A stretch of DNA of 58,470 bases. Source: Magnetococcales bacterium. GTDB lineage: Bacteria > Pseudomonadota > Magnetococcia > Magnetococcales > DC0425bin3. Position numbers and translations under genes: made by a program. The stretch lies in contig JADGCJ010000010.1 in assembly GCA_015229045.1 (NCBI GenBank), forward strand, positions 1 through 58,470, given 5' to 3'. Below, piece by piece: positions 51,136 through 58,470 of the stretch (position 1 is its first letter; the number at the start of each line of letters is the position of its first letter). Below the pieces are notes generated by a model. The model was not told where the DNA came from and did not search any database. It was given only the letters and a program-made list of their open reading frames with translations.

Positions 51136-52221
51136 GTGACCGAAGTTGAGGGTCTGACGGGTTGGCAAAGAAAATATTTGCGCGGATTGGCTCATGCCCT
51201 GCGACCTGTGGTTTTGATTGGCCACGGTGGCCTGTCGACAACACTGCTGGACCAGGTGGAGCAAGCCTTGACCGCCCATGAATTGATCAAGGTGCGATTC
51301 AATGACTTCAAGGAAGAGCGACGAACGCTGACAGCGCAGCTCGAACAGGATACCCATTGTACAGCCGTCGGCCTGATCGGACATACGGCCATTCTCTACC
51401 GGGCACGCCCGGACCCTGCCAAAAGATTGATCCGATTTGAAACGAACAGAAAAAACACGGAAAGAAAAGAGAAAAAAAGAGAAGATGGAAAAAAAAAGAT
51501 CTCTGACACAAAGACCCGGGAACAAAAAACAGGAAAAGAGAAAAAATGGGTCAAGACAAGCCTGTGGCATCAGGAAACTCGCAGGGAAACGTTAAGGAGG
51601 CACTCGCAGCCGGAGACACAAGAGAGATCTGTCCACAACAAAGAGATTGCCGGGCGATCCTACGAAAAAACATTTCAAAGACAAGAACTCAGAAAAACAT
51701 ACACCGAGCAGCCACCAAAACAGGACTCCAGGGCTGACAACACGAGGAGGCCAACAAAAGGAACGCGGCCCGGAAAAAAGCCGGGGGATTGGAAAGAGAG
51801 AACCAAAAGAGAAGGATATACGCGGGAAAAGATCAAGGAGGAACGATATGTCCATAAAAAACAATCAGAAGGAGAAAAAGAAGTGGCGAGGCGTCATGCG
51901 CCACGAAGTGCGCTGGTTGAACGGCGTCCCCTCGGCAGTCGTGATGGAACTGGGAGATGGAGTCGTGTTGGAACTGGACCTGTTGCGGAACGAACTGCAC
52001 CTGGTGCAAGGCGCGGCGCTGCCCGACACCAAAAGACGGTGGTGTCTGGAGATCGGCGCATATCTGGCACGCATGGCGCTTCTGGAAGCAGAAGAGAAGT
52101 TGTCCGCAACTCCTCGACCCCAAAACGCAATTCAAGAACAACCCATGACCTTCATGCGACCTCTTCCCCCCAGCGGCGTGTGGTGGGGATGACGCGACAT
52201 CGAAGAGAGTCTCCCAGATAA
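51136..52221 (+). CDS. YhbY/CRM-domain RNA-binding protein with long basic tail
   Basis: The N-terminal 90 residues are a CRM domain: LTGWQRKYLRGLAHALRPVV, the GHGG loop, HELIKVRFNDF and VGLIGHTAILYR. Such proteins bind pre-50S ribosomes. GTG 51136 has GAAGGGAG upstream. Beyond residue 95 the frame continues as a Lys/Arg/Glu-rich, A-rich tail of 265 residues. Its last 345 nt overlap the gene at 51848 in another frame, whose codon use is more normal there. The true protein may end within or use the whole tail; the frame itself has no stop before 52221. Confidence 0.75.
   Translation: MTEVEGLTGWQRKYLRGLAHALRPVVLIGHGGLSTTLLDQVEQALTAHELIKVRFNDFKEERRTLTAQLEQDTHCTAVGLIGHTAILYRARPDPAKRLIRFETNRKNTERKEKKREDGKKKISDTKTREQKTGKEKKWVKTSLWHQETRRETLRRHSQPETQERSVHNKEIAGRSYEKTFQRQELRKTYTEQPPKQDSRADNTRRPTKGTRPGKKPGDWKERTKREGYTREKIKEERYVHKKQSEGEKEVARRHAPRSALVERRPLGSRDGTGRWSRVGTGPVAERTAPGARRGAARHQKTVVSGDRRISGTHGASGSRREVVRNSSTPKRNSRTTHDLHATSSPQRRVVGMTRHRRESPR
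51848..52192 (+). CDS. Small protein of unknown function overlapping the YhbY tail
   Basis: A near-perfect AAGGAGG stands 7 nt before ATG 51848. The 114-aa product has a basic start followed by a regular domain (RHEVRWLNGVPSAVVMEL, VLELDLLRNELHLVQ, LEIGAYLARMALLEAEE) and a Pro-rich end. Codons in this frame are G/C-rich at third positions, like other genes in the window, which supports that this frame is the translated one. No family recognised. Confidence 0.7.
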   Translation: MSIKNNQKEKKKWRGVMRHEVRWLNGVPSAVVMELGDGVVLELDLLRNELHLVQGAALPDTKRRWCLEIGAYLARMALLEAEEKLSATPRPQNAIQEQPMTFMRPLPPSGVWWG

Positions 52222-52332
52222 TTGGCTTGCCACGCCCATCCTGCCAGGTTTTTTTTGCCCCGCAGATCGATGTGAGACTCCCTAATTCTCCCTCTGGCAA
52301 GATATGGCAAATTTCTGTTAAGGTGGCCCCGG

Positions 52333-52409
52333 GCCCCCGTAGCTCAGCCGGATAGAGCGCCGGATTCCTAATCCGTAGGCCGTGGGTTCAAATCCCGCCG
52401 GGGGCACCA
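52333..52409 (+). tRNA. tRNA-Arg (anticodon CCU)
   Basis: The cloverleaf folds with acceptor GCCCCCG/CGGGGGC, D arm GCTC...GAGC, anticodon loop TTCCTAA (CCU at 34-36), T arm GTGGG-TTCAAAT-CCCGC and encoded CCA. Downstream DNA is full of mobile-element fragments, typical of an integration hotspot. Confidence 0.97.
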
Positions 52410-52419
52410 ATCAAGACGC

Positions 52420-52683
52420 TCAGCGTCGACAAACCAAATGGCGCCTTGTGTAGTGTAGTACCGTTTCGGTAATGTCCAGGTCCTTCCTGGCCTCGGAGAC
52501 ATGATGTCGAATGACGCGCCACAACCGGGTGTCATGCACTCCAAGATGTTCGGCAATCTGGGCCACTGGCATCTCTGGTGCGAAGGCCATAATCAATGCC
52601 TCAAACAAAAGTGTGAACCCACTGTCAGGCCGCGCCCAGGTGTCTGTTTCCAGACGTGCGAGACGCTTCTCGATGTGGTATCC
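52420..52683 (-). pseudogene. ISL3-family transposase fragment
   Basis: On the minus strand WARPDSGFTLLFEALIMAF and EMPVAQIAEHLGVHDTRLWRV match the helix-turn-helix region of ISL3 transposases. The N-terminal zinc finger and the whole catalytic domain are missing, so only about 80 codons remain next to the tRNA. Confidence 0.85.
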
Positions 52684-52704
52684 TTCAGGCAAAGGAGAGT
52701 TGCC

Positions 52705-52962
52705 ATGACGACGATGACGTTTGACACCCATACCGCCATCAAGCGCCTGAAGGCTGCCGGTTTCGACGAGAAGCAAGCCGAGGCTCTCTCCGATACCATC
52801 AAGGAAGCCCAGGATGCGCATCTGGCCGAATTGGCTACCAAGGCAGACCTGAAGCTGGGGATTGCCGAAGCCAAAACCGACATCATCAAGTGGATGTTTG
52901 GGGTGGCCGCCGGACAAGCCATGTTTATTATCGCCATTCTCAAGCTGTTCCCACCACACTGA
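52705..52962 (+). CDS. DUF1640-like coiled-coil protein
   Basis: The 85-aa protein has an N-terminal FDTHTAIKRLKAAGFDEKQAEAL, a coiled coil with LATKADLKL, and a single C-terminal TM helix. This layout is that of the DUF1640 (CCDC90-like) family, abundant in this kind of genome and often near mobile elements. AAAGGAGAG precedes the ATG. Function unknown. Confidence 0.82.
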   Translation: MTTMTFDTHTAIKRLKAAGFDEKQAEALSDTIKEAQDAHLAELATKADLKLGIAEAKTDIIKWMFGVAAGQAMFIIAILKLFPPH

Positions 52963-52990
52963 CCCGCGTTCCTGGATCTTCTCCATCCTG

Positions 52991-53281
52991 TCAAGAGTTA
53001 TTGGTATGGAACCGCCCCCACACGTCGCTGACAAAAACCAGCCGCGTCAGCATGGCCTGAATGGCCGCATCGTCCAGATCCGGATAGAGCGCAGCCAGAC
53101 GATCCATGGCTCCCAAGGGATCGGTTCGGAGCAGGTCGATGACAGGTTGCTGCAAGGCCTCGGCCTGCCCTTGCAGGGTCTTGGGAGACAAAGTGTTCAG
53201 GGCGGCATCGAGCAGCTCGATGGTCATGCCGTCCGGCAGAATGATGCCGCTGTCGGTCTGGATGGCTGCCAGAGCTTGCAA
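52991..53281 (-). pseudogene. Mu-like phage portal (DUF935) C-terminal fragment
   Basis: About 95 codons including LAAIQTDSGIILPDGMTIELL and PLGAMDRLAALYPDLDDAA, the conserved end of Mu gp29-like portal proteins, ending LVFVSDVWGRF. The N-terminal three quarters are absent. It meets the terminase fragment out of frame at about 53275. Confidence 0.8.
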
Positions 53282-53559
53282 TACCGGGCTTGCAGGTCGA
53301 TGACCGTCTCGATGATCTTATCGGGCGTCAGCTTGCCAATCCGTGCCTCGATGACCACCAACACTCCGCTCTCCCGGTCAAAACCACCGACCAGAATGGC
53401 CGATGGATTACGCGAGTTGCCTTTGAGACCCATGGAGGGATCGACGGAACCGTAATAGGTCCAACCAGGGTTGATCTCGCGCCAATACTGAATGGCGTTG
53501 GCAAACAAGGCCCCATCGCTGGAGATGGGATCGTTTTGCATCTCGGACTGAACAACCAC
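53224..53559 (-). pseudogene. Phage terminase large subunit fragment
   Basis: YYGSVDPSMGLKGNSRNPSAIL followed by VIEARIGKLTPDKIIETVID matches the nuclease domain of Mu-like terminase large subunits (SVDPS with catalytic Asp). Both ends are truncated; a deletion has joined it to the portal fragment. Confidence 0.78.
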
Positions 53560-53575
53560 CCACTAAAGTGGGTGG
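53556..53575. repeat. Hairpin at IS200-like element end
   Basis: CCACCCACT and AGTGGGTGG form a 9-bp stem with a 2-nt loop, 55 bp from the stop of the TnpA fragment. Such subterminal hairpins are recognised by HUH transposases of the IS200/IS605 family. Confidence 0.6.
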
Positions 53576-53629
53576 GTTCGTATTGCGGACTGAAAGTCTG
53601 GATACCGGCTGAAGCCGGTCGATGGTGTC

Positions 53630-53941
53630 CTACTCTCCGGGTTCGACTTTGAATCTATCATCTGGATTCGGTTCAAAATGGTGTTCCAAGTACCCCTTGA
53701 TCATTTCGTCGGTCATCTGCCCGACTGTAGCGCAGAAGTACCCTCTCGCCCAGAAATGTTGGCCCCAATACCGTTTCTTCAGGGCCGGAAATTCCTCGAA
53801 CAGTTTACTTGACGTCCGACCTTTGATCTGCCTCATGATTTCACTTGGAGCCATACTCGGTGGACAGGATAGCAGTACATGCACATGGTCTTTGCTCACT
53901 ACAACCACCCCAAAGAGGCTCAGGCTATGCCCCGGTCGCAA
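53630..53941 (-). pseudogene. tnpA: IS200/IS605 TnpA fragment
   Basis: The HUH motif HVH occurs in KDHVHVLLSCPP, followed by RTSSKLFEEFPALKKRYWGQ and FWARGYFCATVG, with the YLEHH region containing the catalytic Tyr. The N-terminal 35-40 residues (start to about the first beta strand) are missing and replaced by BrnT-derived sequence, so the element is inactive. Confidence 0.88.
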
Positions 53942-54060
53942 GATCGGACATCCTCAATGGTCAGCGTGGGACCAGACATCACCTCTCCGGCATCCCGGAA
54001 ATCGATCCGATGCTTGCGCAAATTCATAAGTCGTTTCTCTTCATCCCACTCGATGTCCAT
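53920..54060 (-). pseudogene. BrnT-like toxin, truncated
   Basis: The 46-codon remnant starts MDIEWDEEKRLMNLRKHRIDF and DAGEVMSGPTLTIED, the N-terminal half of BrnT ribonuclease toxins (FxWDxxKxxxNLxKH). It is interrupted by the TnpA fragment. No BrnA antitoxin remains nearby. Confidence 0.8.
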
Positions 54061-54237
54061 GGGGCAACTATAACGACATTTCGTAGTTACTGGAAGCGCT
54101 ATAAAACGTTTCAGCGATTTCCTCTTGCTCGATTTTCTGCTACGATTCACCGTATTTAACCGTCAAAATACAAAGGATTTTTGCTTTGGCAGTCACTACT
54201 TGGGTAGGGACAAGATTTTTTTAACCGGAGCCTATAG

Positions 54238-56912
54238 GTGTACGGCCTGCGTCTGACTCCACATGGAAACCTCGTTCTTGAGGAAGCCGAAGATTCCCTT
54301 CCCCTGGATGACACCATCTCTGCACGCCTGGTTCCAGCATTCGCCAGGGGGTCCGGGCATGGTCTGATGCAGCTGGGTGCGGGTGAAGTTGGACGGGTGT
54401 TACCGCCGTTGTTTGGGTGGTGGCGCAGCTTTGCGGCTCGTTATGTGGCGGGACTCTGCACATATGTGTCGGACGGGGCCGTCGTCGTTCCACCACCGAC
54501 CGATGCTGACCTCGACTCTCTGGTACTGGCCGCTCCCCTGATGCCGGGGGGAGAGTATCTGGATGCCGATCTTTTGCTCGGCTTGTGGCGAGAACTCGAC
54601 GCCGCTTTTGCCGAGTCGCTCGCCGATGCGAAAACGGATTTGCAAACCTTTCTTCAGGGGTTGAACCCGGTCTGGAATCTGGTCGGACGAGTCCATTTCA
54701 ATTTGGCAGAAAACCGACGCGATCCAGAACATCCCTTCGCTTTTATGGCCACCTATACCACCCGCCTTTCCGCCGAAGCCAGGGCACAGCATGTACCCCT
54801 CGGTCAGGCTTTGCGCGACTATGCCGGGGCAGCGAACCGCGAAAAACTCTTGTCGCTGCTGGTGCCGGTACAACGAGCCTCCGAACGTTGCGACTGGCTG
54901 AAGACGATGGTCGATGCGGGGGATATCTTTCATCCTCTGCGCTGGAGTTCCGGGGATGCCGCCCTGTTCCTCGCCAGTATGCCGGATCTGGAAACGTCTG
55001 GCGTGGTGGTGCGGATGCCTGCCACTTGGCATGCCTCGCGACCACCACGACCACGAGTGACGGCGACGGTCGGCAAGAAGGCTCCCTCCGAGTTGGGTCT
55101 CGATGGCCTGCTGGATTTTCACATGGAGGTCATGCTGGAGGGAGAGCCGCTCGATGATCAGGAGATCGCCACGCTGCTCGCCGGGACCGATACGCTGATC
55201 CTGCTGCGTGGCCAATGGGTGGAGATTGATCGTGAACGTCTGAAACTGACCATGCAGCAGTTTGAGGAAGCAGAGGCCCTGGCGGCGGCAGGTGGGCTGA
55301 CCTTCGCCGAGGCCATGCGCATGCTGGCGGGTACCGCACTCACGAACAAGAGCGGTGATGTCATCAGCACGGAGTGGTCAAAGGTCACCGCCGGAGCCTG
55401 GTTGGCCGATACACTGCGCTCCTTGCGCAATCCCAATGGTGCCGATGTCGATCCCGGCCCGGCCTTCAAGGGGACACTCCGTCCCTACCAAAAGGCGGGG
55501 GTGGAGTGGATGCGCTTGTTGAGCGGACTCGGATTGGGTGCCTGTCTCGCCGACGACATGGGTCTCGGAAAAACGATCCAGATCCTGTCGCTGCTCCTGG
55601 TGCAACGGCAAAAAGATGCGCATACCCAACCGAACCTCCTGGTGGCACCGGCCTCGCTCTTGGCCAACTGGGCCGCAGAGATCGAGCGTTTTGCCCCCGA
55701 ATTGGTCATCCTGATCGTTCACCCCTCCGCGATGCCGACTGAGCAAACCAAGGCCCTGACATCAGATCAGTTCAAGGGGATCGACCTGACCATCACCAGC
55801 TATGGCACCCTGTTGCGATTGTCCGTGCTGGTGGAAACACCCTGGCGTCTGGTCATTCTCGACGAGGCGCAGGCGATTAAAAACCCCAACGCCAAACAAA
55901 CCCGGGCCGTCAAGACCCTGAAGGCAAAGGCGCGTATCGCCTTGACCGGAACCCCGGTGGAAAATCATTTGGGGGATCTGTGGTCCATCTTTGATTTTAT
56001 CAACCCCGGTCTGCTCGGAACGTCCAAACAATTCAGCGGCTACGCCAGGAAGTTGGCCGAGCGTGAGTGCAACCCCTATGGTCCCTTGCGCGAGCTGGTA
56101 CGCCCCTACATCCTGCGGCGCATGAAGACGGACAAAGCGGTGATCGCCGACCTGCCGGACAAAACCGAGGTCAGGGCGCACTGCACCTTGAGTCGCAAGC
56201 AGGCTGCCCTCTACACCCAGACGGTGGCGGATTTGACCAGGGCACTGAAGGAAGGGGCCGAGGGTATCCAGCGCAAGGGCTTGATCCTGGCGGTCATGAT
56301 GCGCCTGAAACAAATCTGCAACCATCCCTCCCAATGGCTGGGTGACCATATCTGGGCAGAGGAGGATAGCGGCAAGTTTGTCCGTTTGCGAGAGATTGCC
56401 GAGGTGGTCGCGGCACGTCAGGAAAAAATGCTGGTTTTTACCCAATTCCGCGAAACGACGGCACCTCTGGAGACGTTCCTGGGGAGAATCTTTGGTCGTC
56501 CGGGTCTGGTTCTGCACGGTGAAACGGCGGTCAAAAAACGCAAGACCCTGGTACAGACTTTCCAGGAAGATGAAAACGTACCGTTTTTCGTGTTGTCGCT
56601 CAAGGCTGGAGGTTCTGCCTGACCCTGACGGCGGCGTCACATGTGGTCCATTTTGACCGTTGGTGGAACCCGGCGGTGGAGAACCAGGCCACCGACCGTG
56701 CCTTTCGCATCGGCCAGAAAAAAAATGTCCTGGTGCACAAATTTGTCTGCCTGGGTACGCTTGAGGAGAAGATCGATGCCATGATCGAATCCAAAAAGGC
56801 CCTCACCAACGATTTGCTGGTCGGCTCCAGCGAAATCAACGTCACTGAGATGCGGGACGACGAGCTTTTGAGGTTGCTCGCCTTCGATTTGAAGACGGTG
56901 ATGGAGGAGTAG
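54238..56912 (+). pseudogene. SNF2-family DEAD/H helicase, one frameshift
   Basis: GTG 54238 follows GGAG. The N-terminal half (1-410) is a bacterial SNF2-associated domain, followed by the helicase: DDMGLGKTIQILSL (motif I), LDEAQAIKNPNAKQT (II), LTGTPVENHLGDLWSIF (III) and VFTQF (V region start). At about 56617 one G is missing (GGTTCTGCCTG instead of GGTTCTGGCCTG), stopping the frame at 56622. The remaining residues (LTLTAASHVVHFDRWWNPAVE, QATDRAFRIGQ) resume in the next frame and end at 56912. Loss of motif V/VI would inactivate it unless this is a sequencing error. Paired with the SWIM gene. Confidence 0.9.
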
Positions 56913-56915
56913 AAA

Positions 56916-57923
56916 ATGTCGCGTTATGAGAGATGGGCACCCTACGTCCCGGTCGCCGAGCGCCGCAGGCAGGCAGCGCGTGAGATAGAAAAGCTGCGTA
57001 AAAAGGGCCACGCCGTAGCCCCCGTCATCATTGCGGGGCGGACCATCACGTCTACTTTCTGGGGCAAGGCGTGGTGCAAAAACCTCGAAAGCTATCATGA
57101 CTATGAAAACCGTTTGCCCCGTGGTCGCTCCTATGTGCGCAATGGCTCTGTGGTTGACCTGCAAATAGCACCCCGAGTGATTCAGGCCATGGTCAGCGGG
57201 TCGTCTATGTATCGGGTTGAGATCAACATTCGGGCATTACCGCAAGCCGAATGGAAGGCCCTGTGTACTGATTGTTCGTCCGGAATTGACTCTCTGGTGG
57301 AACTGTTGCAGGGGCGTTTCAGCAAAGGGGTCATGGACCGCATCTGTCGCCAGGACAACGGGCTGTTTCCAAGGCCGTCCGAAATCAAGTTCTCATGCAA
57401 TTGTCCGGATTACGCTTCCATGTGCAAGCATGTGGCGGCGGTGTTGTATGGCGTTGGTTCACGCCTGGACGAAAAGCCGGAACTCTTGTTCCTCTTGCGT
57501 GCCGTGGACCAGAATGATTTGGTGGCCCGTCTCGACACGACGGCCCTGCCCCTGGCCAAACAAGGTTCCAAGAGCGGAAAGCTGCTCGAAACCGACGATG
57601 TTTCCCAATTGTTTGGTCTCGACATGGCAGTAGGGGATGTCGGGAATACAGGGACGAAGGGACCACGATCGGCGGTAAAAAGTGCGAACAAGAAACCGAT
57701 ACCAGCCAAAACGACCGAACGTCGCCGCTCTGCAACAGAAAAGGGTATCGGAAGTACAGAGCTGAAAGCACGACGGTCAGCGGCAAAGGGCGCGGGCAAA
57801 AAGCCGATGTCGGTCGAGACAGCGCAACGCCACAGGAAGAGCCAATTCATCGAGCGGTTGAATGCCGCTGGTCTTCCCGGACCAGCTGGTAAACGGGTTG
57901 ACGGGAAAAAATCGTTAAAGTGA
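56916..57923 (+). CDS. SWIM zinc-finger protein
   Basis: The 335-aa protein has an N-terminal TFWGKAWCKNLESY region and the zinc-binding SWIM motif FSCNCPDYASMCKHVAAV (CxC...CxH, about residues 155-172). The C-terminal 110 residues are a Lys/Arg-rich repetitive tail (KGPRSAVKSANKK, KARRSAAKGAGKK). SNF2-SWIM gene pairs are frequent in bacteria and probably act on nucleic acids together. The start is 3 nt after the SNF2 stop. Confidence 0.9.
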   Translation: MSRYERWAPYVPVAERRRQAAREIEKLRKKGHAVAPVIIAGRTITSTFWGKAWCKNLESYHDYENRLPRGRSYVRNGSVVDLQIAPRVIQAMVSGSSMYRVEINIRALPQAEWKALCTDCSSGIDSLVELLQGRFSKGVMDRICRQDNGLFPRPSEIKFSCNCPDYASMCKHVAAVLYGVGSRLDEKPELLFLLRAVDQNDLVARLDTTALPLAKQGSKSGKLLETDDVSQLFGLDMAVGDVGNTGTKGPRSAVKSANKKPIPAKTTERRRSATEKGIGSTELKARRSAAKGAGKKPMSVETAQRHRKSQFIERLNAAGLPGPAGKRVDGKKSLK

Positions 57924-58222
57924 GACTCATACGGCAAAGGGAAACTTTCGCCACGGACCACCCGGTCCTTGATGGTGTCTGTCGTCACCAGGGTGTCCTT
58001 ACGATCGCAGAGCATGGCAAGGAGCCTACAGGGGTAAAAGTCGCCCCAGGAAATTGGTCGGCTGAGTTCCAGCCAGCCGACCACCACCCACTATGCGGGT
58101 TCTACTCGCCACCCGTATGATACACCTTAATATCGGAATACTTCTGGTGATACACCTTAATGTCAATACACACCCTTCCTATTCGAGCCAGGTGCTTCAT
58201 GCCTTCCGAAGAGGCCAGGAGT
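57924..58222. other. Intergenic region with small repeats
   Basis: No convincing gene. It holds an inverted repeat GGTCGGCTG/CAGCCGACC (58056-58064 and 58074-58082) and a 14-bp direct repeat TGATACACCTTAAT (58118 and 58148). Minus-strand translation of 57930-58080 reads LVTTDTIKDRVVRGESF, which vaguely recalls ORF remnants beside mobile elements, but I do not assign it. Confidence 0.45.
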
Positions 58223-58470
58223 TCACCAAGTTTGGGGGACAAAGGCCGCGTCGTTGGCTAGGCGCATGGAGTCGCCGGATTGGACGATGACCCACAGACC
58301 CACGCTCATCGCATAACGATCAACGCCCCCCTCCATCACAATGCTGGCCACTGCTCCCATCACCCGCCGGTCTGCATATTCGGGGAAGAACTCCTTGAAT
58401 TCGGCCAACCGCGCCAAATGGTCCCGCACATCCTCGCTCCGCAGTTTGCTTTTGACCTCCACCAGGGCCA
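58223..58470 (-). CDS. PD-(D/E)XK-like protein, C-terminal part (partial)
   Basis: The frame runs from the right edge leftwards: ALVEVKSKLRSEDVRDHLARL, then FKEFFPEYADRRVMGAVA and VIVQSGDSMRLAND. The pattern VEVKS followed by HLARL and a Gln-rich end matches a widespread DUF3782-type nuclease-fold family often found with DUF1640. The E-x-K residues would be part of the catalytic core. The N-terminus lies outside the window. Confidence 0.75.
   Translation of the reverse strand, partial: ALVEVKSKLRSEDVRDHLARLAEFKEFFPEYADRRVMGAVASIVMEGGVDRYAMSVGLWVIVQSGDSMRLANDAAFVPQTW

Noticed and set aside
57410..58087. Minus-strand frame with VTTDTIKDRVVRGESF
   Set aside because: Most of it is antisense to the SWIM gene; the remaining 50 codons are too few to name.

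Overview
The window looks like a chromosomal segment of a Gram-negative pseudomonadotan, most plausibly a Magnetococcales-type (Magnetococcia) bacterium. This rests on the gene mix (very many c-type cytochromes, a chemoreceptor, a diguanylate cyclase, a bacteriohemerythrin, DUF1640 and SWIM/SNF2 genes) and on a dispersed family of GC-rich palindromic intergenic elements with a GGGGCTTCGCCCC core. I recall such elements from that group, but the taxonomy is an inference. No magnetosome genes were recognised.

Layout. (1) 1-6.7 kb: a cluster with a Thr-rich repeat protein, two type IV pilin-like proteins, an ABC-2 permease and its ATPase, a helical anchored protein and a diguanylate cyclase. (2) 6.8-33.7 kb: a large electron-transfer region with 37 haem-binding motifs. 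It holds a diheme cytochrome, two divergent triheme cytochromes and an NHL-propeller lipoprotein. Next come a tetraheme cytochrome resembling the OmcE nanowire family, a PpiC-type prolyl isomerase, and an outer-membrane barrel. These are followed by four triheme c7 cytochromes arranged with two paralogous helical proteins in a mirror-image gene order, a second NHL lipoprotein and an 11-haem cytochrome that repeats the tetraheme module at its N-terminus. ResB and CcsA (haem attachment), a haem-copper-oxidase-like membrane protein fused to TPRs, and an ethylbenzene-dehydrogenase-like cytochrome complete the cytochrome part. A three-gene glycosylation cassette (GT2, carbamoyltransferase, PMT-like GT) bounded by direct repeats lies before a second haem-copper-oxidase-like gene. 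(3) 34-51 kb: mostly housekeeping (SPOR lipoprotein, DciA, chemoreceptor, SmpB, DapA, hemerythrin, FolD, RibD, GlyA, RpiB, a MoxR/DUF58/TgpA-like operon), with two further cytochromes. (4) 51-58.5 kb: a YhbY-domain gene with an unusual basic tail, tRNA-Arg(CCU), and then a graveyard of ISL3, Mu-like phage, IS200 and BrnT fragments. After that come a frameshifted SNF2 helicase with its SWIM partner and a partial PD-(D/E)XK-type gene running off the right edge.

How the parts may work together (inference): quinol electrons could enter via the oxidase-like membrane proteins, cross the periplasm on triheme and monohaem-repeat cytochromes, and pass the outer membrane through the barrel/c7 conduit. 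They would then leave along a filament of the tetraheme cytochrome, capped or branched by the 11-haem protein. PpiC and ResB/CcsA would serve assembly and the glycosyltransferases surface decoration. This would be an extracellular cytochrome nanowire locus in a lineage where I do not know it to be described.
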